Shown here: positions 1 through 8,488 of the stretch, in pieces
How the letters are laid out: every line of letters begins with the position of its first letter
Numbering within the stretch: the stretch's first letter is position 1
Source of the DNA: an uncultured Prevotellaceae bacterium
Lineage (GTDB): Bacteria > Bacteroidota > Bacteroidia > Bacteroidales > Bacteroidaceae
DNA length: 63,574 bases
Direction: 5' to 3'
NCBI GenBank assembly: GCA_902800595.1
Contig: CADCFA010000006.1
Location: 1 to 63,574 of the forward strand
Made by a program: the position numbers and the translations under genes
Notes under the pieces: generated by a model
Seen by the model: only the letters and a program-made list of their open reading frames with translations
Told to the model about the DNA's origin: nothing
Database searches by the model: none

Positions 1-429
1 TAAGGCTGCGGCAGAACGGAAAATGGCACCGATGTTTGTGGTATCTACCACACCGTCAATGACAACTATCCGCTGTGTATTTCCGATAACATCGGCTACT
101 GAAAGCTCTGGACGACGCTTCATGGCACAAAGCACCCCCCTTGTCAAGGTATAGCCTGTAAGTTGTGACAGCAGTTCGCGATTACCTGTATAAATAGGTA
201 TATCTCCACACCTGGCAATGATATCTGCAGCATCTCCTGTGATATGCTTGCGTTCACAAAGCAGTGCCTGTGGTTCATAGCCTGCTTGCATGGCCACACG
301 GATTACCTTTGGACTCTCAGCTATGAAGATACCACGTGAAGGATCCAGTCTGTTACGCAACTGTGTTTCTGTGAGTGAGGCAAAAACAGCCAGCTGAGGG
401 TCGGAGAGGGATGTTATTTCGTAAATCAT
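1..429 (-). CDS. SpoU/TrmH-family RNA 2'-O-methyltransferase, N-terminal part
   Basis: This open frame has no stop inside the window and runs off the left edge, leaving about 143 N-terminal codons. The translation begins MIYEITSLSDPQLAVFASL and contains GIFIAESPKVI (N-terminal SpoU substrate-binding region) and RIVVIDGVVDTTNIGAIFR, the first motif of the SpoU methyltransferase knot, which carries the catalytic Arg. Family members methylate ribose 2'-O in tRNA or rRNA using S-adenosylmethionine; the target cannot be told from this part. The start ATG (427-429) overlaps the TGA of the upstream M64 peptidase gene as ATGA, so translation is probably coupled. The C-terminal SAM-binding knot lies outside the window. 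Confidence 0.85.
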   Translation of the reverse strand, partial: MIYEITSLSDPQLAVFASLTETQLRNRLDPSRGIFIAESPKVIRVAMQAGYEPQALLCERKHITGDAADIIARCGDIPIYTGNRELLSQLTGYTLTRGVLCAMKRRPELSVADVIGNTQRIVVIDGVVDTTNIGAIFRSAAAL

Positions 430-1673
430 TCGTTTGTATCTGGCTTGGTATAGAAATCGATCAGCCGAGTGAGGGCTTGACGGCAGACAAGGCAGAACTC
501 CGGCTCTTCGTTGGTGCGCATTCGGCAGTTCTCAAATCCGCGCCATACGCCGTGTTTCAGATATCCGCCTCCCTCTATGAGCCCAGCTTTACCTTCCTTA
601 ATCAGCTTCTCCCATTTTCCGTTGAAATCGTGCTTGGTTGTCAGATTGGGTTCCCAAGGCTCTGTATCTGCAAAATACATCGGGTCATTATCACCATAGG
701 CATACTCATCGCCTAAACCTCCGAAGGAATGGCCGAATTCATGCACGACAACTGGTAGGAAATGCTTTCCACCTGTATAGGTGAGATTATATGAGTTATA
801 GATACCACCTCCACCATAATGCTCTGTATTCACAAGAATGATAATATGTTCGTATGGGGTTCCTGCTAATATGTTGTGTAACTGCTTGAGTTGCAGAGTG
901 GTTAAGTATCGGTCCATATAGAAAGTGTCGAAGTGTGAGCCAAGCACTGTGTTTTTCCAAATTCCTTTTGCTGGTTCGCTGGTTCCTGATTCTTCAGATA
1001 CCGATTTGAGCGCTATGATATTGAACCGGTCTTGGATCGATTTAAAAGGCTCATGATTAAAAAGGGAACTGATAGCTTTCCGGCAGTCATCCAAATAATT
1101 ATCCATTTCATCGACTGTATAGCCTTCAGCAACAAATGCTATCCGGATACATTGAGAGGTGTCTACTGCCTGATGCAAGATGTCGTAAGGCGTAATATCG
1201 TGCTCACCTGCTTTGCGAATCAAAATATCTGTAGGAACAACAGTGTGTGTCATGGAAGTAGCCGTTTTATCGTGATAATCATAAAGCTCCACTGTAATAT
1301 CTACGGTGTCTTTGGGGAAAGGCACCAGAAAAACGTTCTCAAACGATTTCTTGGTTTGTTTGGCTTCATCGGTAGAAAGCCATTCCTGAAAGAGCGTAGA
1401 GAAAGAGTGTCGATAGATGACCATCTTTTTATTATGGGCACGTACGATGATTTGACCGTTTCCTTTGAGGGGTACATCTTTTAAGTGATGGCGCCTTCCA
1501 TACCAATGGGGAAGCGATACCAATCCATCGACATAGATATCGGATTGCGAATGATCGCCTGCGAATGTATAGTCGAGTCGCAAGGTGCGATCCTCGAAAT
1601 AATCGTCAAATCGTTGTGCGTTAGATACTGAAGTTGCAAACAATAAGCAACTGATAACCAATACTTTCTTCAT
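426..1673 (-). CDS. Secreted M64-family zinc metallopeptidase (IgA-peptidase type)
   Basis: 415 residues with an N-terminal signal peptide ending near VSNAQ (residues 1-19). Residues 20-150 form a beta-rich N-terminal domain like that of M64 peptidases. The catalytic part holds HEFGHSFGGLGDEY at about 311-324, which gives the HExxH zinc motif plus the downstream Asp of the HExxHxxGxxD pattern. A C-terminal cysteine cluster (CRMRTNEEPEFCLVC) follows. The family is named for a Clostridium IgA1 protease, but most gut Bacteroidetes members have no proven substrate. The protein is expected to be exported. The start overlaps the stop of the folK-like gene by ATGA, and its own stop overlaps the next gene the same way, so three genes form one coupled unit. 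Confidence 0.9.
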   Translation of the reverse strand: MKKVLVISCLLFATSVSNAQRFDDYFEDRTLRLDYTFAGDHSQSDIYVDGLVSLPHWYGRRHHLKDVPLKGNGQIIVRAHNKKMVIYRHSFSTLFQEWLSTDEAKQTKKSFENVFLVPFPKDTVDITVELYDYHDKTATSMTHTVVPTDILIRKAGEHDITPYDILHQAVDTSQCIRIAFVAEGYTVDEMDNYLDDCRKAISSLFNHEPFKSIQDRFNIIALKSVSEESGTSEPAKGIWKNTVLGSHFDTFYMDRYLTTLQLKQLHNILAGTPYEHIIILVNTEHYGGGGIYNSYNLTYTGGKHFLPVVVHEFGHSFGGLGDEYAYGDNDPMYFADTEPWEPNLTTKHDFNGKWEKLIKEGKAGLIEGGGYLKHGVWRGFENCRMRTNEEPEFCLVCRQALTRLIDFYTKPDTNE

Positions 1674-2041
1674 AATTCTTTGATTAAATCCTTTACATAA
1701 TTTCTGCTCCAGTCCTTAAGGTGGAATTGCTCATTATCATATTGCAGCAAGTCAAGATCGATGGTTACAATACCATCTTCATTATGTGTGCGCCCTAAGC
1801 GTTTCTCGGTTTCTTTTAATACCTCATTCAATAAGTTCATACCAAATGCTGTGGTAGCTTTGCACAGTTGGTTGAGGTAAGGTTCCTGACGGATACTGTT
1901 GATAGGTTCCGTCCAGATAGCCGACGTGAAATGTACTTCCGAGAGCAACTGAGTCAGTTGAACTCTGGCTGCCTGAACATTCGCCTCCTGGTTCTCATTA
2001 GAGGCGATACTGATGATGATCTGATGCTGCTTTTGAGTCAT
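1670..2041 (-). CDS. folK: HPPK-like protein (6-hydroxymethyl-dihydropterin pyrophosphokinase family)
   Basis: About 123 residues from the ATG at 2041. An upstream in-frame ATG at 2092 exists, but the -33 to -7 promoter lies between the two, so 2041 is preferred. The N-terminus has IISIASNEN, matching the HPPK opening motif SLGSN with Ala for Gly, and the C-terminal half has IDLDLLQYD, the HPPK signature. HPPK moves pyrophosphate from ATP to hydroxymethyl-dihydropterin in folate synthesis. This copy is shorter than the usual 150-160 residues, and the Arg-rich loop before the DLD motif is altered, so it may be a diverged paralogue. It heads the minus-strand unit and is ATGA-coupled to the M64 peptidase. 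Confidence 0.6.
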   Translation of the reverse strand: MTQKQHQIIISIASNENQEANVQAARVQLTQLLSEVHFTSAIWTEPINSIRQEPYLNQLCKATTAFGMNLLNEVLKETEKRLGRTHNEDGIVTIDLDLLQYDNEQFHLKDWSRNYVKDLIKEL

Positions 2042-2049
2042 AACGAATG

Positions 2050-2080
2050 CAAAGATAATAAAAAAAGTAAAATGGGCAAA
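2050..2080 (-). promoter_or_regulatory. Promoter of the folK-like unit
   Basis: On the minus strand TTTG (2080-2077), 19 bases, then TATCTTTG (2057-2050), an exact match to the Bacteroidetes primary-sigma consensus TTTG-N19-TAnnTTTG. The box ends only 8 bases before the preferred ATG, so the leader must be very short or absent. Confidence 0.7.
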
Positions 2081-2095
2081 AAGAATAGGCATAAA

Positions 2096-2129
2096 TTGTC
2101 AGCTATCTGCAGAATTCTTAGTAACTTTG
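2096..2129 (+). promoter_or_regulatory. Possible upstream serC promoter
   Basis: TAACTTTG at 2122-2129 with TTG at 2096-2098. The -7 box is perfect but the 23-base spacing is longer than usual. It would give a serC leader of about 160 bases. Confidence 0.4.
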
Positions 2130-2211
2130 CACCTGAGTTGTTCAAAAACTGAAATGCAGAGTTGACAAAATGAAAGAAAATGCTCTATTTTTGTGAATTT
2201 CTGCTCAAATA

Positions 2212-2243
2212 TTTGGTCAATTGAAATTAAAAGTGTAATTTCG
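2212..2243 (+). promoter_or_regulatory. Promoter of serC-serA
   Basis: TTTG (2212-2215), 20 bases, TAATTTCG (2236-2243), one base off the consensus -7 box. It lies 52 bases before the serC start. Confidence 0.5.
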
Positions 2244-2295
2244 CAGCGTTTTTCAGAAACAAGAAAGTATTAACATTATAAAAATAACAATCAAA

Positions 2296-3299
2296 ATGAA
2301 GAAGTACAACTTTAATGCAGGTCCCTCTATGCTTCCCCGCGAGGTGATTGAGAAGACCGCTCAACAGTGTCTTGATTTCAATGGTTCTGGTCTTTCTCTG
2401 ATGGAGATCAGCCACCGTGCTAAGGATTTTCAGCCCTTTTCCTCGGTGGTGGTGCCAGTCTCGAGTTCTGTATGATTCCTTATAACTTCCTGATCAAGAA
2501 GGCTGCTTACCTGAACACAGGTGTTTGGGCAAAGAAGGCCATGAAGGAAGCTAAGCTCTTTGGTGAGGTAGTAGAAGTGGCTTCTTCAGCAGATGCCAAC
2601 TACACATTCATTCCAAAAGATTGGACTGTTCCTGCTGATGCAGATTATCTGCACATCACCACCAACAATACCATCTATGGTACAGAGATCCGTAAGGACT
2701 TAGACGTTCCTGTTCGCTTGATAGCCGATATGTCATCAGATATCTTCAGCCGTCCTGTAGACGTGGCTAAGTATGATGCCATCTACGCTGGTGCTCAGAA
2801 AAACCTGGCAATGGCTGGTGTTACTATCGTGATTGTGAAGGATGATGCCCTTGGTAAAGCTCCTCGTGAGATTCCTACCATGCTCGACTATCGCACACAT
2901 GTAGATAAAGGCTCTATGTTCAACACGCCTCCTGTAGTTCCTATATATAGTGCTCTTGAGAACCTTCGTTGGATTAAGAAGCAGGGTGGTGTACAGGCTA
3001 TGGACAAGCTGGCACAGCAGCGTGCTGAGATCGTCTATGGCGAGATCGACCGCAACAAGATGTTCAAGGGAACAGCTGTGGCTGAGGATCGTTCACTGAT
3101 GAACCTCTGTTTCGTGATGGCTGATGAGTACAAGGAGCTGGAGAAAGATTTCCTCGACTTCGCCGTCTCAAAGGGTATGGTTGGTGTGAAGGGACACCGC
3201 TCTGTTGGTGGTTTCCGTGCATCTTGCTACAATGCTCAGACTATTGAGGGTTGCAATGCACTCGTAGCCTGCATGAAGGAGTTCGAAGCAAATCATTAA
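2296..3299 (+). pseudogene. serC: Phosphoserine aminotransferase, broken by an internal deletion
   Basis: SerC converts 3-phosphohydroxypyruvate plus glutamate to phosphoserine, and also serves pyridoxal phosphate synthesis. The reading frame from ATG 2296 gives [18 protein letters not shown]... through SHRAKDFQP, then shifts and stops at 2473-2475 after 59 codons. The rest of SerC, from [12 protein letters not shown] through the PLP-lysine region [11 protein letters not shown] to the end at 3299, is intact in another frame. About 21 residues expected between DFQP and LFLGGG are absent. A deletion of 64 bases accounts for both the missing residues and the frame change: 1004 + 64 = 1068 bases, or 355 residues, the normal SerC length. 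The deletion may be real or an assembly fault. The internal ATG at 2472 would yield a 275-residue product lacking the N-terminal arm and GGGAS loop, unlikely to be active. Confidence 0.85.
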
Positions 3300-3313
3300 T
3301 ATTTAAAGGTATT

Positions 3314-4231
3314 ATGAAAGTTTTAGTTGCAACAGAGAAACCATTTGCAGCAGCTGCTGTTAGTGGTATTAAGGCAGAGATTGAGGCAGCAGGCAATGAG
3401 TTGGTGCTGCTTGAGAAATATACAGAAAAGGCACAGTTCCTCGCTGCAGTAGCTGATGCTGATGCACTGATTATCCGCTCGGATAAGGTGGACGCAGAGG
3501 TACTCGATGCTGCTAAGCAGTTGAAGATTGTGGTTCGTGCAGGTGCAGGTTACGATAATATCGACCTGGCTGCTGCAACAGCTCACAACGTAGTAGCAGA
3601 GAACACTCCTGGTCAGAACTCAAACGCAGTAGCTGAGTTGGTATTCGGTCTGCTGGTGATGGCCGTACGTGGTTTCTACAACGGCAAGAGTGGTTCAGAG
3701 CTGCTGGGCAAGAAGCTTGGTATCCTGGCTTTCGGTAATGTCGGCCGTAATGTGGCTCGTATTGCCAAGGGCTTTGGTATGGACGTTTATGCTTACGATG
3801 CTTTTTGCCCTGCAGAGGTGATTGAGAAGGCTGGTGTTCATGCCGTTGCTAATCAGGATGCTTTGTTCGAGACTTGCGATGTTGTATCTCTTCATATTCC
3901 AGCTACGCCTGAGACCAAGCAGAGCATCAACGCCGCTTTGGTAGGCAAGATGAAGAAGGGTGGTGTGCTGGTGAACACAGCTCGTAAGGAGGTGATCAAC
4001 GAGCCAGAGCTCATCAAGCTGATGACTGAGCGTGAGGACCTGAAGTTCGTGACAGACATTATGCCTGATGCCAACGAAGAGTTCCTGAAGTTCGAGGGTC
4101 GTTACTTCTCTACGCCTAAGAAGATGGGTGCTCAGACAGCCGAGGCCAACATCAACGCCGGTATTGCTGCCGCAAAGCAGATCAACGCTTTCTTCAAGGA
4201 TGGTGATACTAAGTTCCAGGTGAACAAGTAA
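3314..4231 (+). CDS. serA: D-3-phosphoglycerate dehydrogenase, short Lys-type form
   Basis: 305 residues from ATG 3314; a longer in-frame extension upstream overlaps serC and has no family match. SerA oxidises 3-phosphoglycerate with NAD+ in the first step of serine synthesis. The Rossmann motif is GILAFGNVGRNVA (about 138-150), and the catalytic Arg lies in NTARKEVINEP. Where most 2-hydroxyacid dehydrogenases have TPHxG with a catalytic His, this one reads STPKKMGAQT with Lys, as in the short enzymes of Bacteroidetes and Entamoeba. There is no ACT or other regulatory domain, so serine feedback by the usual route is not expected. It follows serC by 14 bases and ends at a strong terminator. 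Confidence 0.93.
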   Translation: MKVLVATEKPFAAAAVSGIKAEIEAAGNELVLLEKYTEKAQFLAAVADADALIIRSDKVDAEVLDAAKQLKIVVRAGAGYDNIDLAAATAHNVVAENTPGQNSNAVAELVFGLLVMAVRGFYNGKSGSELLGKKLGILAFGNVGRNVARIAKGFGMDVYAYDAFCPAEVIEKAGVHAVANQDALFETCDVVSLHIPATPETKQSINAALVGKMKKGGVLVNTARKEVINEPELIKLMTEREDLKFVTDIMPDANEEFLKFEGRYFSTPKKMGAQTAEANINAGIAAAKQINAFFKDGDTKFQVNK

Positions 4232-4253
4232 TTAGATTATATACAAAAAAAGT

Positions 4254-4283
4254 AAAGCCTCTCAGTTTGAGAGGCTTTCTTTT
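4254..4283. terminator. Bidirectional intrinsic terminator between serA and GH5
   Basis: A perfect 10-bp stem AAAGCCTCTC / GAGAGGCTTT with a 5-base loop, T-rich on the plus side and followed by a run of A (T on the minus strand) on the other. It serves both converging genes. Confidence 0.85.
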
Positions 4284-5638
4284 TATCTGGCAATGTGCTT
4301 CTTGCCGTTCTTGATGTAGATGCCTTTATTGGGCTTAATCATTCTATTTCCACTTAGATCGTATATATTTTCATCGTCAGGCCTCACATATGTGGTGGGT
4401 TTGATGCCTGTATAACCTTCCTCTCCGTAATACCCTTTAATGATGGCATCTTTCAGATCCATCTGGTTGAACTCTGGCACAGAGCGAGATGCACCATCCG
4501 ATAGCCCCATCCAGTAGAAGGTCCCGATATTGTTGGCTTTAGTTTGTTCTACGAAGTAACGTGCAAAACTCAGCATATTTTGGCGATAGAGGGCATAACC
4601 ATTGTTTATACTCGTTCCCCATTCACCAATAATCACAGGGGCACCTTTTGTTACCAGATATGACTTGAGTGAACTGATCATCTGGTTTACCTCGTTCTTT
4701 GCGTTGTTGAGGTCTTTGATGTCAAGATAGGAGTGAACTTCGAAAATGATGTGGTTCTCAACTTCGTCGCTGGGAAGATTCATATATTTCAGCGGATCTT
4801 GCAGATGCGGGTTCCATGTGCCAACACCACTAGCGGCACTGTAGGTCGAGACGATGAGGTTGCGCTGGCTGTTGTTGCCCCCCGTGGCCCTAACCACATC
4901 AACGAAACTTTGTGCATAACTATTGATAGCATTATAGGCTGAAGTTGCGACAGCCGCATCATACTGTGAATTGGTAGCCATCGAGGCGAAGTTCCATGAA
5001 CCATATGGATCAAGCATCTCGTTATACCCCTCGAAAAGCAGGTGCTCGTCGTAGTCTTTAAATTCCTCTGCGATCTGTTGCCAGATAGCTTCGAAGCGGT
5101 TCTTCTGATTGGCATAGTCAGCTTCACTAGCCAGAAGCCAGGCTGTATTCGCACTTCCTGTATCGTGGTGAATATTAAGAATACAGTACATACCTTGACT
5201 GATAACATAGTCAACCACCTCATGCACACGCTTCATCCATGATTCTTGAATCTTAGTGCCGATAGGGTCATTTGCACGGTCCCAGGGGGTCAGCGTCTTG
5301 GTGCTGCTATTATATTTTACGCTGTTGAAGGTAGCCTCCATATGTGGATACCAGGTCACTGGTACACGGATAGCGTTGAAGCCGGCATCCTTCATCATCT
5401 TAATCAGTTCGGGCTTAGTAATAGCCTGCGACCATGCCGTTTCGTAGTCTGATGGCGTACGACCAGACCAATATTCGATCCACATATTGTTTATATCTCC
5501 GGAGTTACTGTCGAGCGTGTTTCCCAGATTCCAGCCCACGCCCATATTCTTAACAGCTTCTTTAGCAGTCTCAAAATCAGCAGCCTGCGTACTGAAGCAC
5601 ATCAGCACGCTACAAACATAAAGTAGAGTTCTCTTCAT
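4283..5638 (-). CDS. Secreted GH5 endoglucanase-type glycoside hydrolase
   Basis: 451 residues with a signal peptide (about 1-19, cut near STQAA). The GH5 TIM barrel includes GVGWNLGNTLD (33-43), the acid/base pair NE at 206-207 in EGYNEMLDP, and the nucleophile Glu 339 in IIGEWGTS. Together these resemble cellulase/xyloglucanase subfamilies such as GH5_4, though the subfamily is inferred. GH5 enzymes cleave beta-1,4-glucans or related hemicelluloses by a retaining mechanism. The last 30 residues (YDLSGNRMIKPNKGIYIKNG) are a short tail common at the end of secreted Prevotella proteins. The gene stands alone between serA and the DUF1015 gene, not in an obvious polysaccharide-utilisation locus. 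Confidence 0.9.
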   Translation of the reverse strand: MKRTLLYVCSVLMCFSTQAADFETAKEAVKNMGVGWNLGNTLDSNSGDINNMWIEYWSGRTPSDYETAWSQAITKPELIKMMKDAGFNAIRVPVTWYPHMEATFNSVKYNSSTKTLTPWDRANDPIGTKIQESWMKRVHEVVDYVISQGMYCILNIHHDTGSANTAWLLASEADYANQKNRFEAIWQQIAEEFKDYDEHLLFEGYNEMLDPYGSWNFASMATNSQYDAAVATSAYNAINSYAQSFVDVVRATGGNNSQRNLIVSTYSAASGVGTWNPHLQDPLKYMNLPSDEVENHIIFEVHSYLDIKDLNNAKNEVNQMISSLKSYLVTKGAPVIIGEWGTSINNGYALYRQNMLSFARYFVEQTKANNIGTFYWMGLSDGASRSVPEFNQMDLKDAIIKGYYGEEGYTGIKPTTYVRPDDENIYDLSGNRMIKPNKGIYIKNGKKHIAR

Positions 5639-5674
5639 ACATTATAGTGGTTTTATTGGTTTTGTTATTTTCTG

Positions 5675-5682
5675 CAAAATTA
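5675..5682 (-). promoter_or_regulatory. -7 box of the GH5 gene
   Basis: TAATTTTG on the minus strand, 36 bases before the GH5 start. No clear -33 TTTG at the right distance. Confidence 0.45.
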
Positions 5683-5722
5683 CGATTTATTTTCGAATTG
5701 AGACATTAATTACTGGAAAGAT

Positions 5723-5753
5723 TTTGCAAATTCAGAACTTTTACGTATTTTTG
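5723..5753 (+). promoter_or_regulatory. Promoter of the DUF1015 gene
   Basis: TTTG (5723-5726), 19 bases, TATTTTTG (5746-5753), exact consensus. The leader is about 80 bases. Confidence 0.7.
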
Positions 5754-5838
5754 CACCTAAATTATTCTGAGATTGCATAAAAACCATATTGAATAGTGCT
5801 CTTAAACAAGTTAGATAATTTATTTTTCAACATAGAAA

Positions 5839-7086
5839 ATGGCAACAATTAAACCGTTCAAAGGCATTCGTCCACCTAAAGAGTTGGTGGAGAAGGTAGA
5901 GAGCCGTCCCTATGACGTGCTCGACAGTGAAGAGGCAAGGGTAGAGGCAGGTGACAATGAGATGAGTCTCTACCATATCATCAAACCCGAAATCGACTTC
6001 CCCGTAGGGACTTCAGAGTATGATCCGCGTGTCTATGAGAAGGCTGCAGAGAACTTCCAGAAGTTCCAGGATAAAGGTTGGTTAGTACAAGACGCGCGCG
6101 AACATTATTATATTTATGCGCAGACGATGAATGGCAAGACACAGTATGGTCTTGTGGTATGTGCTCATACCGACGACTATATGGCTGGTCGTATCAAGAA
6201 GCACGAGCTCACCCGTCGTGACAAGGAAGAGGATCGCATGAAGCATGTGCGTGTGAACAATGCCAATATCGAACCTGTGTTCTTTGCTTATCCTGACAAT
6301 CAGGTGCTCAATGCGCTTATTATGCGTTATGCTGCCACTGAGCCTGAATACGATTTTATTGCACCTATCGATGGTTTCCGTCATCAGTTCTGGGTGATCA
6401 ATGATGATAAGGATATGCAGACCATCACCGATGAGTTTGCCAAGATGCCGAGTCTTTATATTGCCGATGGTCACCATCGTTCAGCAGCTGCAGCCCTTGT
6501 GGGTGCAGAAAAGCAGAAGCAGAATCCCAACCACAAAGGCACTGAGGAATACAACTTCTTCATGGCGGTCTGCTTCCAGGCTTCACAGCTCACGATTCTT
6601 GATTACAACCGCGTAGTAAAAGATCTCAACGGCATGTCGTCAGAAGAGTTCCTCGCCGCGCTGCAGGTAAACTTCATCGTTGAGGATAAGGGTACCGACA
6701 TCTATAAGCCCCAGCAGCTTCATGAGTTCTCACTCTATCTTGATCAGCACTGGTTCAGTCTGAAAGCTAAGGAGGGCACTTACGACAACAACGATCCCAT
6801 TGGTGTGCTTGATGTTGATATCTCCAGCCGTCTGATTCTCGATGAGATTTTGAACATTGGTGATCTGCGTTCTTCTCAGCGTATCGACTTCGTAGGAGGT
6901 CTGCGTGGTCTTGGAGAGCTGAAGCGCCGTGTTGACTCTGGCGAGATGCGTGCTGCCTTAGCACTCTATCCTGTCTCAATGCAGCAGATTATGGATATTG
7001 CCGACAGCGGAAAGATCATGCCGCCAAAGGCTACATGGTTTGAGCCGAAGTTACGTTCAGGATTGGTAATCCACAAATTAGTATAA
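5839..7086 (+). CDS. DUF1015 family protein of the serine locus
   Basis: 415 residues, cytoplasmic (no signal peptide or membrane segment). The opening KPFKGIRPPKELVEKV and the central IADGHHRSAAAALVG (about 210-224) identify DUF1015. The ADGHHR motif resembles the nucleotide-handling motif of ParB/sulfiredoxin-fold enzymes, a superfamily that includes free-serine kinases. In many Bacteroidetes this gene sits directly after serC-serA; here a GH5 gene on the other strand lies between. Context suggests a role in serine or phosphoserine metabolism, but the activity is not proven from sequence. It has its own consensus promoter and is followed after 3 bases by the esterase gene, so the two are likely one transcript. 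Confidence 0.85.
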   Translation: MATIKPFKGIRPPKELVEKVESRPYDVLDSEEARVEAGDNEMSLYHIIKPEIDFPVGTSEYDPRVYEKAAENFQKFQDKGWLVQDAREHYYIYAQTMNGKTQYGLVVCAHTDDYMAGRIKKHELTRRDKEEDRMKHVRVNNANIEPVFFAYPDNQVLNALIMRYAATEPEYDFIAPIDGFRHQFWVINDDKDMQTITDEFAKMPSLYIADGHHRSAAAALVGAEKQKQNPNHKGTEEYNFFMAVCFQASQLTILDYNRVVKDLNGMSSEEFLAALQVNFIVEDKGTDIYKPQQLHEFSLYLDQHWFSLKAKEGTYDNNDPIGVLDVDISSRLILDEILNIGDLRSSQRIDFVGGLRGLGELKRRVDSGEMRAALALYPVSMQQIMDIADSGKIMPPKATWFEPKLRSGLVIHKLV

Positions 7087-7089
7087 ACA

Positions 7090-8466
7090 ATGAAGAGATT
7101 GATGTTTTTCGGTCTGTTGCTGCTCGGGATGACAGCTCAGGCTCAGACAGCGAAGAGGTTTACCCTCAACCTTACCGACGATGGAAAGGCACAGATGGTA
7201 TGCTTTATTCCAGAGACTCCCTCTGGCAAGGCTATTGTTGGTGTACCCGGTGGTGGTTACTCTATGCTCTCGAATACCCATGAAGGCTATTTGGCTTCCG
7301 ACTGGCTGAACCAGCAGGGCATTGCGTATTTCGTGGTGAACTATCGCCTGCCCAATGGTGATCGTACTTTGCCGATGGGCGATGTGCAGAAGGGTATCAG
7401 CATTGTTCGCGATTCAGCAGCTGTCTGGGGCATCAATCCTCACGATGTAGGCATCATGGGCTTCTCGGCTGGCGGTCATCTGGCTTCAGTCATCTCCACC
7501 CATTCAGAGTTTGATGTGCGTCCCGACTTCTCGATTCTGTTCTATCCTGTCATCTCGATGGATGAGCGTGTGTCCCACAAGTGGTCATGCCTCAATTTCC
7601 TAGGTGAGGAAGGACAGAAGAATCCTGAGCTGGTTCACCAGTTCTCAACGCAGAATGCGGTACGCCGTCATCTCACGCCTCCTGCCATTATCATCTCAGC
7701 CAGCGACGATCGTCTGGTGCCTTTCGTAACCAACGGACTTGAGTATTATAAGGCCATGCGTCAGGTTGGTAATGAGTGCACCATGCTTGTCTATCCCACA
7801 GGTGATCATGGTTTTGGCTTTGGCACTTGGTTCAAGTATCATGATCAGCTGCTGTCCGAGCTCAGTTGTTGGCTGAAGAATCGTCAGGCTCCTAAGACTG
7901 ATGCTATTCGTGTGGCATGTATTGGTAACAGCATAACCGATGGACATGGTATTGAGATGGCTACTCAGTATGGCTATCCTGCCTTGTTACAGAAAGCTTT
8001 GGGCAGCGACTACTGGGTGAAGAACTTCGGTGTGAGCTGTCGTACGCTGCTGAATAAGGGCGATTTCCCTTATATGAAAGAGATGGCTTGGCGTGATGCT
8101 CTGGCTTTCAATCCCGACATTGTTGTCATCAAGTTGGGCACCAATGACTCCAAGCCTCAGAACTGGCAGTATGCTTCAGAGTTCAAGCAGGATCTTCTGC
8201 AGATGATCAAGGCTCTTGGTAAAGCAAAGATTTTCCTTTGCACACCTATTCCCGCCTTCAAACCTTCATGGGATATCAATGATTCTGTCATTGTCAATGG
8301 AATCATCCCCATTCAGAAGGAAGTGGCTCGTAAGAATGGCTTGCAGCTGATAGACCTTCATACGCTGATGGCTAACGACGAGGAGTTGGTACAGCCAGAC
8401 GGCATCCATCCCAACGAGAAGGGTGTAGCCAAGATGGCTGAGATCATTGCTGGCGCTATCAAATAA
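7090..8466 (+). CDS. Two-domain secreted esterase: alpha/beta-hydrolase plus SGNH/GDSL hydrolase
   Basis: 458 residues with a signal peptide (MKRLMFFGLLLLGMTAQAQ). Residues 25-265 form an alpha/beta-hydrolase with oxyanion motif GVPGGGYS, nucleophile Ser 126 in GFSAGGH, Asp in SASDDRLVP and His in GDHGFGFG. From about 272 an SGNH domain follows, with block I CIGNSITDG (Ser in place), block III KLGTND and block V DGIHPN, so all four SGNH residues look present. Such pairs occur in carbohydrate esterases that remove acetyl or similar groups from plant polysaccharides, which would suit the neighbouring GH5 enzyme; the substrate is inferred. The first ATG is used because it starts the signal peptide. 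Confidence 0.88.
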   Translation: MKRLMFFGLLLLGMTAQAQTAKRFTLNLTDDGKAQMVCFIPETPSGKAIVGVPGGGYSMLSNTHEGYLASDWLNQQGIAYFVVNYRLPNGDRTLPMGDVQKGISIVRDSAAVWGINPHDVGIMGFSAGGHLASVISTHSEFDVRPDFSILFYPVISMDERVSHKWSCLNFLGEEGQKNPELVHQFSTQNAVRRHLTPPAIIISASDDRLVPFVTNGLEYYKAMRQVGNECTMLVYPTGDHGFGFGTWFKYHDQLLSELSCWLKNRQAPKTDAIRVACIGNSITDGHGIEMATQYGYPALLQKALGSDYWVKNFGVSCRTLLNKGDFPYMKEMAWRDALAFNPDIVVIKLGTNDSKPQNWQYASEFKQDLLQMIKALGKAKIFLCTPIPAFKPSWDINDSVIVNGIIPIQKEVARKNGLQLIDLHTLMANDEELVQPDGIHPNEKGVAKMAEIIAGAIK

Positions 8467-8488
8467 GGATATATCGGATATCTATATG

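Noticed and set aside
2472-3299. 275-residue frame as a complete gene
   Set aside because: It lacks the SerC N-terminus, and the upstream part of the same protein is present in another frame; it is part of the broken serC.
3251-3313. Longer start of SerA
   Set aside because: It overlaps the serC end and has no match; ATG 3314 gives MKVLVATEKPF.
4789-5229. 146-residue frame inside the GH5 gene
   Set aside because: Out-of-frame shadow of GH5 on the same strand, without family match.
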